From contig NZ_LBNQ01000008.1 in NCBI RefSeq assembly GCF_001005215.1, positions 1 to 64,000 on the forward strand: a stretch of DNA of 64,000 nt, written 5' to 3'. The translations under genes were made by a program, and so were the position numbers. Below the pieces are notes generated by a model. The model worked only from the letters and a program-made list of their open reading frames with translations, did no database searches and was not told the origin of the DNA. This stretch comes from Lampropedia cohaerens (GTDB lineage Bacteria > Pseudomonadota > Gammaproteobacteria > Burkholderiales > Burkholderiaceae_C). Below, piece by piece: positions 49,908 through 63,278 of this stretch (positions within the stretch are counted from its first letter, which is position 1; every line of letters starts with the position of its first letter).

Positions 49908-51704
49908 TCACTGCGCAGGCAGCGGGTTGCGCAGGCGGATGTGCAGCTCGCGCAGTTGCTTCTCATCGACCTCGGAGGGCGCCTGCGTCAGCAGATCCTG
50001 CGCCCGCTGGGTCTTGGGGAAGGCAATCACGTCGCGGATCGAGTCGGCCCTGGTCATCAGCGTGATCAGCCGGTCCAGGCCGAATGCCAGCCCGCCATGC
50101 GGCGGCGCGCCGTATTGCAGCGCATCGAGCAGATAGCCAAACTTGGCCCGCGCTTCCTGCTCGCTGATGTTGAGGGCGGCAAACACCTTGCTCTGCACGT
50201 CGGCGCGGTGGATACGCACCGAGCCGCCGCCCAGCTCCCAGCCATTGAGCACCATGTCGTAGGCCTTGGCCACAGCCTTGCCCGGGTCGGTCGCCAGGTA
50301 TTCCTCATGGCCATCCTTCGGGGCGGTGAAGGGGTGGTGCATGGCGTTCCAGCGCTGCTCGTCCTCGTCGTACTCGAACATTGGAAAGTCCACCACCCAC
50401 AGCGGCGCCCAGCGGTCTTCGAACAGGCCATGGGACTTGCCGAATTCGCTGTGACCGATCTTCACGCGCAGCGCGCCAATGGCGTCGTTGACGATCTTTT
50501 CCTTGTCCGCACCGAAGAACAGCAGATCACCATCCTGCGCGCCGGTGCGTGCGAGCATTTCGGCAATGGCCTTGTCGTGCAGGTTCTTGACGATGGGCGA
50601 CTGCAGGCCATCGCGGCCCTTGGCAATTTCATTGACCTTGATCCACGCCAGGCCCTTGGCGCCGTAGATCTTGACGAACTCGGTATAGGCGTCGATCTCG
50701 CTGCGCGGCATGGCTGCACCACCGGGCACGCGCAATGCCACCACGCGGCCATTGGCTTGCGTGGCAGGGCCGGAGAAGACCTTGAAGTCCACATCGGCCA
50801 TGACGTCCTTGAGATCGGTGAACTCCAGCTTGACGCGCAAGTCCGGCTTGTCCGAACCAAAGCGCCGCGCAGCTTCCGCATAGGTGAGCACCGGGAACTC
50901 GCCCAGATCCACGCCCAGCGTCTGCTTGAACACCTCGCTCATCATGCGTTGGAACAGGTCGCGGATGTCCTGCTCGCCCAGGAAGGAGGTCTCGATGTCG
51001 ATCTGCGTGAACTCGGGCTGCCGATCGGCGCGCAGATCCTCATCGCGGAAGCACTTGGTGATCTGGTAGTAACGGTCAAAGCCCGCCACCATCAGCATCT
51101 GCTTGTACAGCTGGGGCGACTGCGGCAGCGCGTAGAACTGGCCGTCGTGCACACGGCTTGGCACCAGGTAGTCGCGCGCGCCTTCCGGCGTGCTCTTGCC
51201 CAGCATCGGCGTTTCGATGTCGATGAAGCCGTGCGCATCCAGGAACTTGCGCACAGCCATGCTGACGCGGTAGCGCAGCATGAGGTTGCGCTGCATATAC
51301 GGGCGGCGCAGGTCGATCACCCGGTGCGTCAGCCGCGTGGTCTCCGAGAGGTTCTCCTCGTCGAGCTGGAACGGTGGCGTGACCGACGGGTTGAGCACCG
51401 TCAGCTCCTGGCACAGCACTTCGATCTTGCCGCTGGTGATGCTGTCGTTGACCGTGCCTTCGGGGCGCGCGCGCACCACGCCGGTGACCTGCAGGCAGAA
51501 CTCGTTGCGCACGGTCTCGGCGGTGGCGAACATTTCGGGGCGGTCCGGATCGCAGACGACCTGCACATACCCCTCGCGATCCCGCAGATCAATGAAGATC
51601 ACACCGCCATGGTCGCGGCGGCGGTTGACCCAGCCAAACAGGGTCACGGTCTGGCCAATCAGTCGTTCTGTAATCAGGCCACAGTATTCAGTGCGGGTTG
51701 CCAT
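49908..51704 (-). CDS. aspS: Aspartyl-tRNA synthetase
   Basis: A 598-residue bacterial-type class IIb synthetase. The OB-fold N-domain ([19 protein letters not shown]), QSPQLYKQ, motif 2 ([18 protein letters not shown]), the GAD insertion (about 290-420) and the class II motif GLAFGLDRL are present. With a full GatCAB in the window it is likely non-discriminating, charging tRNA(Asn) with Asp too, though this depends on whether asnS exists elsewhere. Confidence 0.96.
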   Translation of the reverse strand: MATRTEYCGLITERLIGQTVTLFGWVNRRRDHGGVIFIDLRDREGYVQVVCDPDRPEMFATAETVRNEFCLQVTGVVRARPEGTVNDSITSGKIEVLCQELTVLNPSVTPPFQLDEENLSETTRLTHRVIDLRRPYMQRNLMLRYRVSMAVRKFLDAHGFIDIETPMLGKSTPEGARDYLVPSRVHDGQFYALPQSPQLYKQMLMVAGFDRYYQITKCFRDEDLRADRQPEFTQIDIETSFLGEQDIRDLFQRMMSEVFKQTLGVDLGEFPVLTYAEAARRFGSDKPDLRVKLEFTDLKDVMADVDFKVFSGPATQANGRVVALRVPGGAAMPRSEIDAYTEFVKIYGAKGLAWIKVNEIAKGRDGLQSPIVKNLHDKAIAEMLARTGAQDGDLLFFGADKEKIVNDAIGALRVKIGHSEFGKSHGLFEDRWAPLWVVDFPMFEYDEDEQRWNAMHHPFTAPKDGHEEYLATDPGKAVAKAYDMVLNGWELGGGSVRIHRADVQSKVFAALNISEQEARAKFGYLLDALQYGAPPHGGLAFGLDRLITLMTRADSIRDVIAFPKTQRAQDLLTQAPSEVDEKQLRELHIRLRNPLPAQ

Positions 51705-51774
51705 GGAGAGAAGGTTCCGTTTCTGGCTGACAGGCAGCCGGGGGTGCAGGTCGCAAGAGTGTCAACACGCTGCC

Positions 51775-52071
51775 TCAGGCAGCGGCGCTGGCGGTGTCGG
51801 TGGAAGCTTTGCTGGCGCCGCCCGAGGCGGCCGCGTTGCCAGCGCCATCAGACTGCGCGGCAGAGGAAGAGGATGCGGCCGGTTTGCCACTGTTCTTGAA
51901 ATCCGTGGCGTACCAGCCGGTGCCCTTGAGCTGAAAGCTCGGCGCCGAAAGCTGTTTCTGAAAAGCCGCCTTGCCGCATTGTGGGCATGTGGTCAGGGCC
52001 GCGTCGGTGACTTTCTGCAGCACATCCTTGCGAAAGCCACAATCGGTGCACAGGTAAGCGTAGATTGGCAT
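51775..52071 (-). CDS. FmdB-type zinc ribbon protein
   Basis: A 98-residue protein with one zinc ribbon, C8-T-D-C11 and C29-P-Q-C32, in the family opening MPIYAYLCTDCGFRKDVLQK. After about residue 55 it is an alanine/serine-rich tail. FmdB-like proteins are putative regulators of unknown target. It lies 70 bases upstream of aspS on the same strand, as in many Burkholderiales. Confidence 0.9.
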   Translation of the reverse strand: MPIYAYLCTDCGFRKDVLQKVTDAALTTCPQCGKAAFQKQLSAPSFQLKGTGWYATDFKNSGKPAASSSSAAQSDGAGNAAASGGASKASTDTASAAA

Positions 52072-52166
52072 AGCAAAGTCACAAAGAATGAAGTGCGGGA
52101 AAACACGCAAAAGCCTGCAATTATAGGCGTGGCGCATGGCACTGGCAGGGCGTGCGCGATGGCCGC

Positions 52167-53360
52167 TTATCCGTCGACAGGGCGGGACTCCTCGGCTGGC
52201 AAGGTGATGCGCCGCACGACCGGCGCGCCCACAGCCACCAGTGCCGCCACCACCCAGAACACCGAGGCCACGCCAATCAGTGCGCCAAACGAGCCGGCCA
52301 CCATCGGCATGAGAAAACTGGATGCGTTGATGGCCATCAGCCGCAGCCCCAGCGCCTCACCCTGCCGACTGGCAGGCGTGACCTGCGTCAGCAGGCTCAT
52401 GATCATGGGCTGCACGCAGCCCAGCGCGGCGCCCAGCACAACCGAGCATGCCACCATGGCAACCGGCCCGCCAGCGAGCGGATAGACGGCAAATACCAGG
52501 ACCGTGATCACGCACGAGGCGGCAATGACCTGCTTTTCCGCAAAGCGTGCGGCGATCACCGGCAGGCTCATACGGATCGCTGCCGCCGCCACCGCAAAGG
52601 CGCCCAAGATAGTGCCGATCATCGAGGCACTCAGCCCCCGCTCGTGCCCCAGCACCGGCACGAGAAAGGCGTGGATGTCCCACGAGGCAGACTGCAGCCA
52701 GTTGACAAACAGGATGTAGCGGAAATTCGGCAGGCGCAGCAGGTCCCAGGCATGGGTGGGAGCCGCATGGGGATTGACCGGCTCGTAGGGCAGCTCCCGC
52801 ACGCGCATCAGCAGCAGCCAGGCCAGCAGCGGCAGCAGCGCCAGCAGGCCAAAGCACACGCGAAAAGCCAGTAAGTCGTTGGGTGTCCGGCCAGCATGGT
52901 CGATGACCAGCCCCGCACCAAATGGCCCGAGAAAGTTCGATACGGCAGGCGCAATCGCCAGCCAGCTGAAAAAGAGCCGCCGCTGCGCCGCCGACCGCGC
53001 CGCCCGGCCGATGTGGCGCTGCAGCACGATGGTCGTTACTCCTGCCGATGCGCCGCTCATCAAGGCGGCCACGCACAGCATCGGCACGTAGGGAAAGATG
53101 GCAGCCAGCGTCAGTGCGAGTGCGGCGGCGCTGACGGCAAAGCCCATGGGTCTGCGCAGGCCATGGTGATCGGCATACTTGCCAGCCGGAATCGCCAGAA
53201 ACACCTGGCTCAGGGCGAACAGCGCAATCAGCGCACCGACGGCGCCCGGGCTGTAGCCCAGGCTCAGCGCCAGCAACGGCGTAGCCAGCCGCAGTCCCGT
53301 CATCGACGCGTGCAGAAACACCTGCGCGATCACCAGTCGAAACAGCTGCGTGCGGGTCAT
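52167..53360 (-). CDS. MFS transporter
   Basis: A 397-residue inner-membrane permease with about twelve segments. The start MTRTQLFRLVIAQVFLHASM at 53360 is chosen; the open frame extends further upstream but without similarity. The loop KYADHHGLRRPMGF carries the MFS D-x-x-G-R/K-type motif. Substrate unknown. Divergent from rarA. Confidence 0.86.
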   Translation of the reverse strand: MTRTQLFRLVIAQVFLHASMTGLRLATPLLALSLGYSPGAVGALIALFALSQVFLAIPAGKYADHHGLRRPMGFAVSAAALALTLAAIFPYVPMLCVAALMSGASAGVTTIVLQRHIGRAARSAAQRRLFFSWLAIAPAVSNFLGPFGAGLVIDHAGRTPNDLLAFRVCFGLLALLPLLAWLLLMRVRELPYEPVNPHAAPTHAWDLLRLPNFRYILFVNWLQSASWDIHAFLVPVLGHERGLSASMIGTILGAFAVAAAAIRMSLPVIAARFAEKQVIAASCVITVLVFAVYPLAGGPVAMVACSVVLGAALGCVQPMIMSLLTQVTPASRQGEALGLRLMAINASSFLMPMVAGSFGALIGVASVFWVVAALVAVGAPVVRRITLPAEESRPVDG

Positions 53361-53544
53361 GCCAGGGCGCCTGAGAGTCAAGGAGCGGGAGATTGTAGAC
53401 AGGCACTCCCGGCCACAAGGCCACCACGCGTGAAACGTAGGTCGCGTGTCGATATGATGGCTTGCTGCGCCACGGCATTTCGATAACGCAGCGCGCTGCC
53501 CGCGCGGCGCGCCAGCCACGGCGCGTTGCCCTGTTGCCAAGAAG

Positions 53545-54849
53545 ATGAGCGCCTTACCCCTGCACCAACCCCTTGCGGAACAACTGCGTCCGCGCACGCT
53601 GGCGGATGTCGTCGGCCAGCAGCATCTGCTGGGCGAAGGCATGCCACTACGGCTGGCGTTCGAATCGGGCCGCCCGCACAGCTGCATCCTGTGGGGCCCA
53701 CCAGGCGTGGGCAAGACCACCATTGCCCGCCTGATGGCCAACGCGTTTGATGCCCAGTTCATCTCCATCAGCGCCGTGCTCGGCGGCGTCAAGGAAATCC
53801 GCGACGCGGTCGAGCAAGCCCAGAAGGCACGCGACGGGCTGGCACCGCAGGCCACCATCGTCTTTGTGGACGAGGTACACCGCTTCAACAAGGCGCAGCA
53901 GGATGCGTTCTTGCCGCACGTGGAAAGCGGGCTGTTCACCTTCATTGGCGCAACCACGGAAAACCCCTCGTTCGAGGTCAACTCAGCGTTGCTTTCACGC
54001 GCGGCCGTCTATGTGCTGCAGCCGCTGTCGGAGCAGGACCTGCGCCAGATCGTCGCGCGTGCCCAGGCCATCGGAGCCGTGCCAGGCATCGACGAGGAGG
54101 CACTCGCCCAGCTGCTGGCGTATGCCGACGGCGACGCTCGACGCCTGCTCAACACGCTGGAGACGCTGGCCATGGCAGCAAGGCAGGAACAGCGCGATAA
54201 CGTCACGCTAGCCTGGCTGCAGCGCGTGCTGGGCGAGCGTATGCGCCGCTATGACAAGGGCGGCGAGCAGTTCTACGACACCATCAGCGCACTGCACAAG
54301 TCCATGCGCGGCTCCGACCCGGATGCAGCGCTGTACTGGCTGGTGCGCATGCTCGATGGCGGCGTCGACCCGATGTACATCGCCCGCCGCATGATCCGCA
54401 TGGCCACCGAGGACGTCGGGCTGGCCGACCCGCGTGCGCTGCGCCTGGCGCTGGACGCCACCGAGACCTACGAGCGCCTGGGCTCGCCCGAAGGCGAGCT
54501 GGCGCTGGCCGAGTGCATGGTGTACTTGGCCATGGCCCCCAAGTCCAACGCCGTCTACAAGGCGTTCAATGCCGCCAAGGCCTTCGTCAAACAGGACAGC
54601 ACCCGCCCCGTGCCGCGGCATCTGCGCAATGCGCCCACCAAGCTGATGAAGCAGCTCGACTACGGCAAGGGCTACCGCTACGCGCACGACGAGGAAGATG
54701 GCTTTGCCGCCGGCGAGAACTACCTGCCCGATGGCATGGCACCACCAGGGTTCTACCGCCCGGTGCCGCGCGGACTGGAGATCAAGATCGGCGAGAAACT
54801 GGCCGAGCTGCGTCGCCGCAATGCCCAGGCCCCACGGGACAAAACATGA
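53545..54849 (+). CDS. rarA: Replication-associated recombination ATPase RarA
   Basis: A 434-residue AAA+ clamp-loader-like protein acting at stalled forks. RPRTLADVVGQQHLLG (16-31), Walker A GPPGVGKTT (51-59), Walker B VFVDEVHRF and sensor GATTENPSFEVNSALLSRA are all diagnostic of RarA/MgsA, as is the C-terminal KGYRYAHDEEDGFAAGENYLP. Single-gene unit. Confidence 0.96.
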   Translation: MSALPLHQPLAEQLRPRTLADVVGQQHLLGEGMPLRLAFESGRPHSCILWGPPGVGKTTIARLMANAFDAQFISISAVLGGVKEIRDAVEQAQKARDGLAPQATIVFVDEVHRFNKAQQDAFLPHVESGLFTFIGATTENPSFEVNSALLSRAAVYVLQPLSEQDLRQIVARAQAIGAVPGIDEEALAQLLAYADGDARRLLNTLETLAMAARQEQRDNVTLAWLQRVLGERMRRYDKGGEQFYDTISALHKSMRGSDPDAALYWLVRMLDGGVDPMYIARRMIRMATEDVGLADPRALRLALDATETYERLGSPEGELALAECMVYLAMAPKSNAVYKAFNAAKAFVKQDSTRPVPRHLRNAPTKLMKQLDYGKGYRYAHDEEDGFAAGENYLPDGMAPPGFYRPVPRGLEIKIGEKLAELRRRNAQAPRDKT

Positions 54850-54873
54850 CACCGGCCGAGGGTCGGCGCGCGG

Positions 54874-55374
54874 TCACTGCGCCAGGCTCAGGCGCCGCAC
54901 GATCTGGCCGACCAGATCGAGCTGCATGTCACGAAACAGGATTTGCTCTTCCATTTCCTTGGCCAGCGCCGACGATTCGTCGTAGTTCAGGTCGCGGGTC
55001 TGCAGCAGCTCGACCTCCTCGGCAGCCTGCGCATCGCCACGGTGCAAGCGGTAGCGCACGCGCAGGCGCAGCTGCAACTCGCGCACACTGCCGGTGGCCG
55101 ACTGGCTGATGACGGCGCGCTCCTGCGATTCCTGCAGGAGCTCGAACACCGCCTGCGCCTCCTGGGGGCCATGGTCAGGGGCACGCAGCACGGTCACGCC
55201 GGATGCCTCCAGCATGCGCTGCAGCTGGCGCGCCAGCTGCGACTGCTGCTGCGCCTGGATGAACAGCGACTGAAACGGAAAGTCCTGCCTGCCACGCAGC
55301 GCAAAGCCGCAGGCCGAGAGCGCACACCCCGCGGCGGCTGCGGAGGCGAAGGTCAGAAAGCGGCGGCGTTGCAT
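54874..55374 (-). CDS. lptE: LPS-assembly lipoprotein LptE
   Basis: A 166-residue outer-membrane lipoprotein that plugs and supports the LptD barrel. The signal carries three N-terminal arginines (MQRRRFLTFASAAAAGC) and the lipobox L-S-A-C (Cys 22), followed by GFALRGRQDFPFQSLF, the LptE start. YDESSALAKEMEEQILFRDMQLDLVGQIVRRL closes the fold. It directly follows leuS, the usual neighbour. Confidence 0.92.
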   Translation of the reverse strand: MQRRRFLTFASAAAAGCALSACGFALRGRQDFPFQSLFIQAQQQSQLARQLQRMLEASGVTVLRAPDHGPQEAQAVFELLQESQERAVISQSATGSVRELQLRLRVRYRLHRGDAQAAEEVELLQTRDLNYDESSALAKEMEEQILFRDMQLDLVGQIVRRLSLAQ

Positions 55375-55420
55375 GGCGAGGACTCCGTTCGCAGTATTCA
55401 CAGGACGCTGGATGGTGCCA

Positions 55421-58258
<2,838 letters not shown>

Positions 58259-58415
58259 TCACAATATGTGTGCCGCCTGTTGCGTCCATGAGGCCAACAA
58301 TCCGTCCGACAATGCAGCGTTTTTTCGCGCGGAACGCATATTGGCTCACAGCGTTGACCCAATATCGGTGAATTACTGTTAAATTGCGCGCTCCGTGCAT
58401 AATGTCTGACCACTT

Positions 58416-58907
58416 ATGAACCGTTTAGCTGCCATCCTCCCCCCCGAGCGCGTGCTGGTGAACGTTGAAGTCACCAGCAAGAAACGCGCGTTTGAAGAAG
58501 CTGGCCTGCTCTTCGAGAGCCTGCACGGGCTCTCGCGCGCCGTGGTGACGGACAGCCTGTTTGCCCGCGAACGCCTCGGCTCGACGGGCCTGGGCCACCG
58601 CGTGGCCATTCCGCACGGCCGCATCAAGGGACTGCGATCGCCCATGGCAGCAGTATTCCAGCTGGCGAACCCGATCGGTTTCGATGCGCCCGACGAGCAG
58701 CCGGTCAGTTTGCTGATCTTCCTGCTGGTCCCCGAGGCTGCGACGGAAAAGCACCTGGAAATCCTCTCGGAAATTGCCGAACTGCTGAGCAACGTGGATG
58801 TGCGTGATGCCATGATCGCCTGCCGCGATCAGGCGCAGCTGCACGCGCTGGTGGTTGGCTGGAAATCCTCGCAGTCCGGCCAGCTGGAAGCCGCAGAGCA
58901 CCATTAG
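58416..58907 (+). CDS. ptsN: PTS IIA-like nitrogen-regulatory protein PtsN
   Basis: A 163-residue EIIA(Ntr) protein that relays phosphate from NPr and regulates potassium, nitrogen and other functions. The phosphorylated His is H67 in [28 protein letters not shown] and [16 protein letters not shown] are conserved. Followed by hprK after 146 bases; the usual upstream hpf gene is absent. Confidence 0.95.
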   Translation: MNRLAAILPPERVLVNVEVTSKKRAFEEAGLLFESLHGLSRAVVTDSLFARERLGSTGLGHRVAIPHGRIKGLRSPMAAVFQLANPIGFDAPDEQPVSLLIFLLVPEAATEKHLEILSEIAELLSNVDVRDAMIACRDQAQLHALVVGWKSSQSGQLEAAEHH

Positions 58908-59053
58908 GCCAGCTTGCCGCGTGCCCCCGCCACGCGCATGGCTACGGGCGACTTCATGCGGCAAGCCACGCTGCCACCGCCTATCGGGCGGCGCAGCATG
59001 TTGTGACGGCGGCGGCGCTCCGGCAAGCGCCCCTCATTCGACCGGATTCACAC

Positions 59054-60016
59054 ATGACCAACACCGTAAGCGCCCAGGCCCTGTTCGATGAGTTCGCCGA
59101 CGCACTGCAATGGCGCTGGATTGCCGGGCGCGACGCCTATGCGCGCCGCTTCGACGAGCGTGCCGTGCAGTCGGCCCGTGCCAGCGCCGATCTGGTCGGC
59201 TACCTCAATTACATCCATCCGTTTCGTGCCCAGGTACTCGGTCAGCGCGAAATCGAGTACCTGACCAACGCCACGTCGCAGGACTGCGCGCGTCGTGTCG
59301 CACGCATCACTTCGCTGGAACCCCCCGTGCTGGTGCTGGCCGACGGCCAGCAGGCGCCGGACGAGTTGATGCAGATGTGCGAGACGGCGCAAATTCCCAT
59401 GTTCGCCACGCAGGCTTCCTCCGCCTATGTGATCGACGTCATGCGCAGCTACCTGTTCAAGCTGTTTGCCGCCTCCACCAGCCTGCACGGCGTGTTCATG
59501 GACATCCTGGGTGTGGGCGTGCTCATCACCGGAGAGTCAGGCCTGGGCAAGAGCGAACTGGGCCTGGAGCTGATCACGCGCGGGCACGGTCTGGTGGCCG
59601 ACGACGTGGTGGATATCGTGCAGATCAACCAGAACGCGCTCGAAGGGAAATGTCCAGCCCTGATCCAGAACCTGCTGGAGGTACGTGGTATCGGCCTGCT
59701 GGATATTCGCGCCATCTTTGGTGAGACCGCTGTGCGGCGGCGCATGCGGCTGCGCATGATCGTGCATCTGGTGCGGCACGAGACGATGGAGCGCGACCAC
59801 GAACGGCTGCCCCATGCGCCGCTGACCGAAACCATTCTGGGGGTGCCGGTGCGCAAGGCCATCATTCAGGTGATGGCCGGGCGCAACATCGCAGTGCTGG
59901 TAGAAGCAGCGGTGCGCAACTACATCCTGCAGCTGCGCGGCATCGACACCTACCGCGAGTTCGTTGCGCGCCAACACGAGGCGATGAACGGCAACGCCCC
60001 GCGCAATTCCGGGTAA
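59054..60016 (+). CDS. hprK: HPr kinase/phosphorylase
   Basis: A 320-residue bifunctional kinase/phosphorylase that modifies HPr at a serine. Walker A is G160-ESGLGKS, after the conserved [36 protein letters not shown] is the HPrK signature. Start at 59054. With ptsN it forms the carbon/nitrogen PTS module. A dispersed repeat starts at its TAA. Confidence 0.95.
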   Translation: MTNTVSAQALFDEFADALQWRWIAGRDAYARRFDERAVQSARASADLVGYLNYIHPFRAQVLGQREIEYLTNATSQDCARRVARITSLEPPVLVLADGQQAPDELMQMCETAQIPMFATQASSAYVIDVMRSYLFKLFAASTSLHGVFMDILGVGVLITGESGLGKSELGLELITRGHGLVADDVVDIVQINQNALEGKCPALIQNLLEVRGIGLLDIRAIFGETAVRRRMRLRMIVHLVRHETMERDHERLPHAPLTETILGVPVRKAIIQVMAGRNIAVLVEAAVRNYILQLRGIDTYREFVARQHEAMNGNAPRNSG

Positions 60017-60054
60017 GAACCTGTTTACGATCTTTTCAGGCGCGGCGCTAGCGG
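60017..60054 (+). repeat. Dispersed intergenic repeat, copy 3
   Basis: Directly after the TAA of hprK: GAACCTGTTTACGATCTTTT followed by CAGGCGCGGCGCTAGCGG. It reaches into the end of the convergent fur gene, whose stop is at 60048. Confidence 0.75.
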
Positions 60055-60488
60055 TCCCGATCCCGGGAGTTGTTGCGCGCTTCCGGGCTGAACCCGTAGA
60101 TGGTGATGGCGTGATCATGCACGGTCCAGCCGCGCTCTTCGGCGATGGCCTTGAGCCTGCGCTCGATCTCGGCGTCGTAGAACTCCTCCACGCGCCCGGT
60201 AGCCGTACAGACCATGTGGTCATGCGGCTGGCCTTCGTTGAGCTCGTAGACAGCCTTGCCACTTTCGAAATTGCGGCGATCCAGGATGCCGGCTTGCTCA
60301 AACTGGGTCAGCACGCGGTACACCGTCGCCAGACCGATGTCGGAACGCTCGTCGAGCAGAATGCGGTAGACGTCCTCGGCCGTCATATGCCGGCGCGTGG
60401 CCTTCTGGAAAATCTCCAGGATCTTCAGCCGCGGCAGCGTCGCCTTCAGGCCGGTGCTTTTGAGTTCTTCAATGTTGTTGGTCGCCAT
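60048..60488 (-). CDS. fur: Ferric uptake regulator Fur
   Basis: A 146-residue iron-responsive repressor. The start MATNNIEELKSTGLK (60488) is conserved. The winged helix (TAEDVYRILLDERSDIGLATVYRVLTQFEQAGIL) and the metal-site ligands H34, E82, H89 and H91 are clear. Of the E. coli CxxC only Cys 94 is present (VCTAT), as is common in betaproteobacteria. Divergent from bamE. Its likely target box is at 25856. Confidence 0.96.
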   Translation of the reverse strand: MATNNIEELKSTGLKATLPRLKILEIFQKATRRHMTAEDVYRILLDERSDIGLATVYRVLTQFEQAGILDRRNFESGKAVYELNEGQPHDHMVCTATGRVEEFYDAEIERRLKAIAEERGWTVHDHAITIYGFSPEARNNSRDRDR

Positions 60489-60592
60489 TTGGTGTCCGTC
60501 TCGGTGATCTGACAGGGCGCTTGTGGCCAGCACGGGTGCTGCCGCTACAATGCTCTGATTGGTCAATTTTTACCACAGGATACTGACTTGTG

Positions 60593-61153
60593 ATGTCCCA
60601 AAGTCCAAAGCTTGGTGTGCAAGCGCTTGGTGTCGTCTTGGCTGCCCTCGTACTTGCCGGCTGCGGCAGCTTCAATCGTACCAGCCATCGGCTGGTCGAT
60701 GCGATTACGCCCTACCGGATCGAGGTAGTGCAGGGCAATTTCGTCTCGCGCGAGCAGGTCGAGGCCCTGCGTCCAGGCATGTCGCGCGAGCAGGTACGCA
60801 ACATCCTCGGCTCGCCGCTGGTGACCAGCCTGTTTCACAGTGACCGCTGGGACTATGTGTTCACCATCCGCCGCAAGGGGGTGGAGATCGAGGACAAGCA
60901 TCTGACCGTCTACTTCAGCGGCTTCGTACTTGAGCGTGTCGAAGGCGATGAAATGCCCTCCGAGACCGAGTTCGTCGCCATGCTGGGCGCGCGCAACCGC
61001 ACGCCCAAGGTGCCGGTGCTGGAAGCCTCGCCCGAGCAGCTGGAGCGCTATGCGCCCAAGCCGGATGAAGCCTCGGGCGAAGCAGGCCCGGCGCGGTCGG
61101 CCAACCCTGCCTCCTCGGCGCAGCCACGCAGCTACTACCCGCCGCTGGAGTAG
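60593..61153 (+). CDS. bamE: Outer-membrane assembly lipoprotein BamE
   Basis: A 187-residue SmpA/OmlA-family lipoprotein of the BAM complex. The signal ends in the lipobox L-A-G-C, then the domain NFVSREQVEALRPGMSREQVRNILGSPLVTSLFHSDRWDYVF. The Pro/Ala/Ser-rich C-terminal extension (after about 140) is a Burkholderiales feature. ATG 60593 is preceded by a GTG one codon upstream. Confidence 0.94.
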   Translation: MSQSPKLGVQALGVVLAALVLAGCGSFNRTSHRLVDAITPYRIEVVQGNFVSREQVEALRPGMSREQVRNILGSPLVTSLFHSDRWDYVFTIRRKGVEIEDKHLTVYFSGFVLERVEGDEMPSETEFVAMLGARNRTPKVPVLEASPEQLERYAPKPDEASGEAGPARSANPASSAQPRSYYPPLE

Positions 61154-61267
61154 GCGCGGCGCCTTTTCGCCGCGCAGCCAGCTCCTCTCCCTCGCCACTG
61201 GCATGCGCATGGCACTCGCCATGCGGGCCGCATGCGCGCTTTTCCACTTTCCGCCCGCCCCTTCACA

Positions 61268-62083
61268 ATGCCCCTCCACGCTCTGAACATTGCCATCGCC
61301 GGTGCCAGTGGCCGCATGGGCCAGATGCTGATCCAGACCATCCTGCAGGACGGTCGCCACCGCCTCAGCGGCGCGCTGGACCGGCCGGGCTCTGCCGCCA
61401 TTGGACAGGATGCCGGCGCCTTCGTCGGCACGCCTACCGGTGTGGCCATCACCGACTCCATCGAAGCCGGACTTGCGGGCGCTGACGTGCTGATCGACTT
61501 CACCCGCCCTGAAGGCACGCTGCAGCACCTCTCCGCATGTGACCGGCTCGGCGTCAAGGCCGTCATCGGCACAACCGGCTTCGACGATGCGCAAAAGACA
61601 CGCATTGCCGATTTTGCGACCCGCCACGCCACCGTCTTTGCGCCCAACATGAGCGTGGGCGTCAATGTCACATTCAAGCTGCTGGAACTGGCCGCCAAGG
61701 CGCTGTCGACCGGCTATGACATCGAGGTGATCGAAGCCCACCATCGCCACAAGGTCGATGCCCCTTCCGGCACCGCGCTGAAGATGGGCGAGATACTGGC
61801 CGAGGCACTGGGACGTGATCTCAAGACCTGCGCGGTCTATGAACGCTACGGCCATACGGGCGAGCGCGACCCCTCCACCATCGGTTTTTCCACCATCCGC
61901 GGCGGCGACATCGTGGGCGACCACACCGTGCTATTTGCCGGCACCGGCGAGCGCATCGAGATCAGCCACAAGTCCAGCAGCCGCGCGGGCTACGCCCAGG
62001 GTAGCCTGCGCGCTGCCGAGTTTCTCGGCACGCGCACGACAGGACTGTTCGACATGTTCGATGTGCTCGGACTGCGCAACTAG
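61268..62083 (+). CDS. dapB: 4-hydroxy-tetrahydrodipicolinate reductase
   Basis: A 271-residue NAD(P)H-dependent enzyme of lysine and diaminopimelate synthesis, feeding peptidoglycan. Nucleotide motif IAGASGRMG near the start, GTTGF in the middle, and the catalytic-substrate segment [20 protein letters not shown] are complete. The start at 61268 ([13 protein letters not shown]) is preferred over the longer open frame. It follows bamE, as in related genomes. Confidence 0.96.
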   Translation: MPLHALNIAIAGASGRMGQMLIQTILQDGRHRLSGALDRPGSAAIGQDAGAFVGTPTGVAITDSIEAGLAGADVLIDFTRPEGTLQHLSACDRLGVKAVIGTTGFDDAQKTRIADFATRHATVFAPNMSVGVNVTFKLLELAAKALSTGYDIEVIEAHHRHKVDAPSGTALKMGEILAEALGRDLKTCAVYERYGHTGERDPSTIGFSTIRGGDIVGDHTVLFAGTGERIEISHKSSSRAGYAQGSLRAAEFLGTRTTGLFDMFDVLGLRN

Positions 62084-62125
62084 GGCCTAACCGGGCCGGC
62101 CCAAGTCGGCCCCCTATTGCGGCCA

Positions 62126-62617
62126 TCACAGGTCCGCTTTGAAATAGAAGGCATCCGGGTGCGGATTGAAGTAATAGGCGTCGATCTCCTCGAAGCCCAG
62201 ATCCTCATAGAGCGCGCGCGCTGCATCCATGGTTCCGAGCGTGTCCAGCAGGATGCATGAGTAGCCTGCAATTTGCGCAGCCTCCATCACGCACTGCGCG
62301 AGCTGGCGCCCCAGACCGAATCCGCGAAAAGGCTTGCGCACATACAGGCGGCGCATCTCCGCTGCGTTGGAATAGTCAGCGGCAACGAGTGGGCGCATGG
62401 CGCAGCAGCCTGCGGGAGCACCATCGACATGCGCCAGCACCAGACAGCCGTGCGGCTCGGCATACTCGCCCGGCAACTGCGCCAGCTCTTGCTCGAAAGA
62501 CTGCAGATCCAGAGCCACATCCAGGGTCTGGACATACTCCTGCAGCAGTTCACGCACTTGCGCATAGTCTGCCGCGCTATGCGCAAAACGCAGCTCTATG
62601 GCAACCGAGGTATCCAT
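62126..62617 (-). CDS. GNAT N-acetyltransferase
   Basis: A 163-residue acetyltransferase. The acetyl-CoA segment MRRLYVRKPFRGFGLGRQLAQ has the V-x-x-x-x-R-G-x-G-x-G/A-type motif A, and LLDTLGTMDAARALYEDLGFEEID motif B. ATG 62617 is the first ATG; a TTG at 62626 is also in frame. Substrate unknown. Convergent with dapB. Confidence 0.87.
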   Translation of the reverse strand: MDTSVAIELRFAHSAADYAQVRELLQEYVQTLDVALDLQSFEQELAQLPGEYAEPHGCLVLAHVDGAPAGCCAMRPLVAADYSNAAEMRRLYVRKPFRGFGLGRQLAQCVMEAAQIAGYSCILLDTLGTMDAARALYEDLGFEEIDAYYFNPHPDAFYFKADL

Positions 62618-62633
62618 GTGACGCAACCGCTGC

Positions 62634-63143
62634 TTACGCCGCCGACTGCAGCAACTGCTCGATCAGCGTATGCAGTTCGCCAAAATCGGGAGGCCCCACG
62701 TAACGCTTGACGATCGAGCCCTGTCGGTCCACCACATAGGTCGTGGGCGTCAGCTGCACATCCCCCCAGTCCTTGGCCAGCGCCCCCGTATTGTCGAGCG
62801 CAACCTTGAATGGCAGTTGCCGGCTGTGCGCAAAGTTGACCACATAGGCAGGAGGATCGTAGGCCATGGCCACTGCCACCGTATCGAGTCCGCGGGCCTG
62901 GTATTTCTCGTAGGTCTGCACCAAGGCTGGCATCTCCGCGACACAACTGGTGCAGCTGGTAGCCCAGAAGTTCACCAGCAGAACCTTGCCCTGCCAGTCG
63001 CTGGTCTGCGCGCGCGAGCCATCGAGCAACACGAAATCGGACTGCGGCGCCTGGCGAGGCTGCAGCACGAAGTGCCATACGCCATAGCCAGCCACGGCCA
63101 GCAAGAGGGCCGCAGCAACACGCGTGAACAGACGAACGGGCAT
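62634..63143 (-). CDS. TlpA-like thioredoxin-fold protein
   Basis: A 169-residue protein with one N-terminal membrane segment (residues 8-27) anchoring a thioredoxin domain in the periplasm. The redox motif is W60-A-T-S-C64-T-S-C67, the TlpA/ResA-type CxxC, and TPTTYVVDRQG contains the cis-proline loop. It should reduce disulfides, for example in cytochrome c or metal-protein maturation; no such partner lies nearby. Same strand as the GNAT gene, 16 bases upstream of its start. Confidence 0.88.
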   Translation of the reverse strand: MPVRLFTRVAAALLLAVAGYGVWHFVLQPRQAPQSDFVLLDGSRAQTSDWQGKVLLVNFWATSCTSCVAEMPALVQTYEKYQARGLDTVAVAMAYDPPAYVVNFAHSRQLPFKVALDNTGALAKDWGDVQLTPTTYVVDRQGSIVKRYVGPPDFGELHTLIEQLLQSAA

Positions 63144-63278
63144 GGAGGGGGAGAATTCAGGCAATGAAGGCCATGGTGCAAGGCGCGATGGTCATGTCGT
63201 GGCATGAAGTTATACCACCATCCGCTGCTGTCATGTGCGCCAGGCACCCACCCTCTGCACAGACGGGAGCCCTACGCC

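Noticed and set aside
49941-51899. A 652-codon plus-strand frame opposite aspS
   Set aside because: Antisense shadow of a complete, recognisable synthetase.
53361-53981. N-terminal extension of the MFS permease to 604 residues
   Set aside because: The extra part is antisense to rarA and lacks membrane segments; the ATG at 53360 fits the family.
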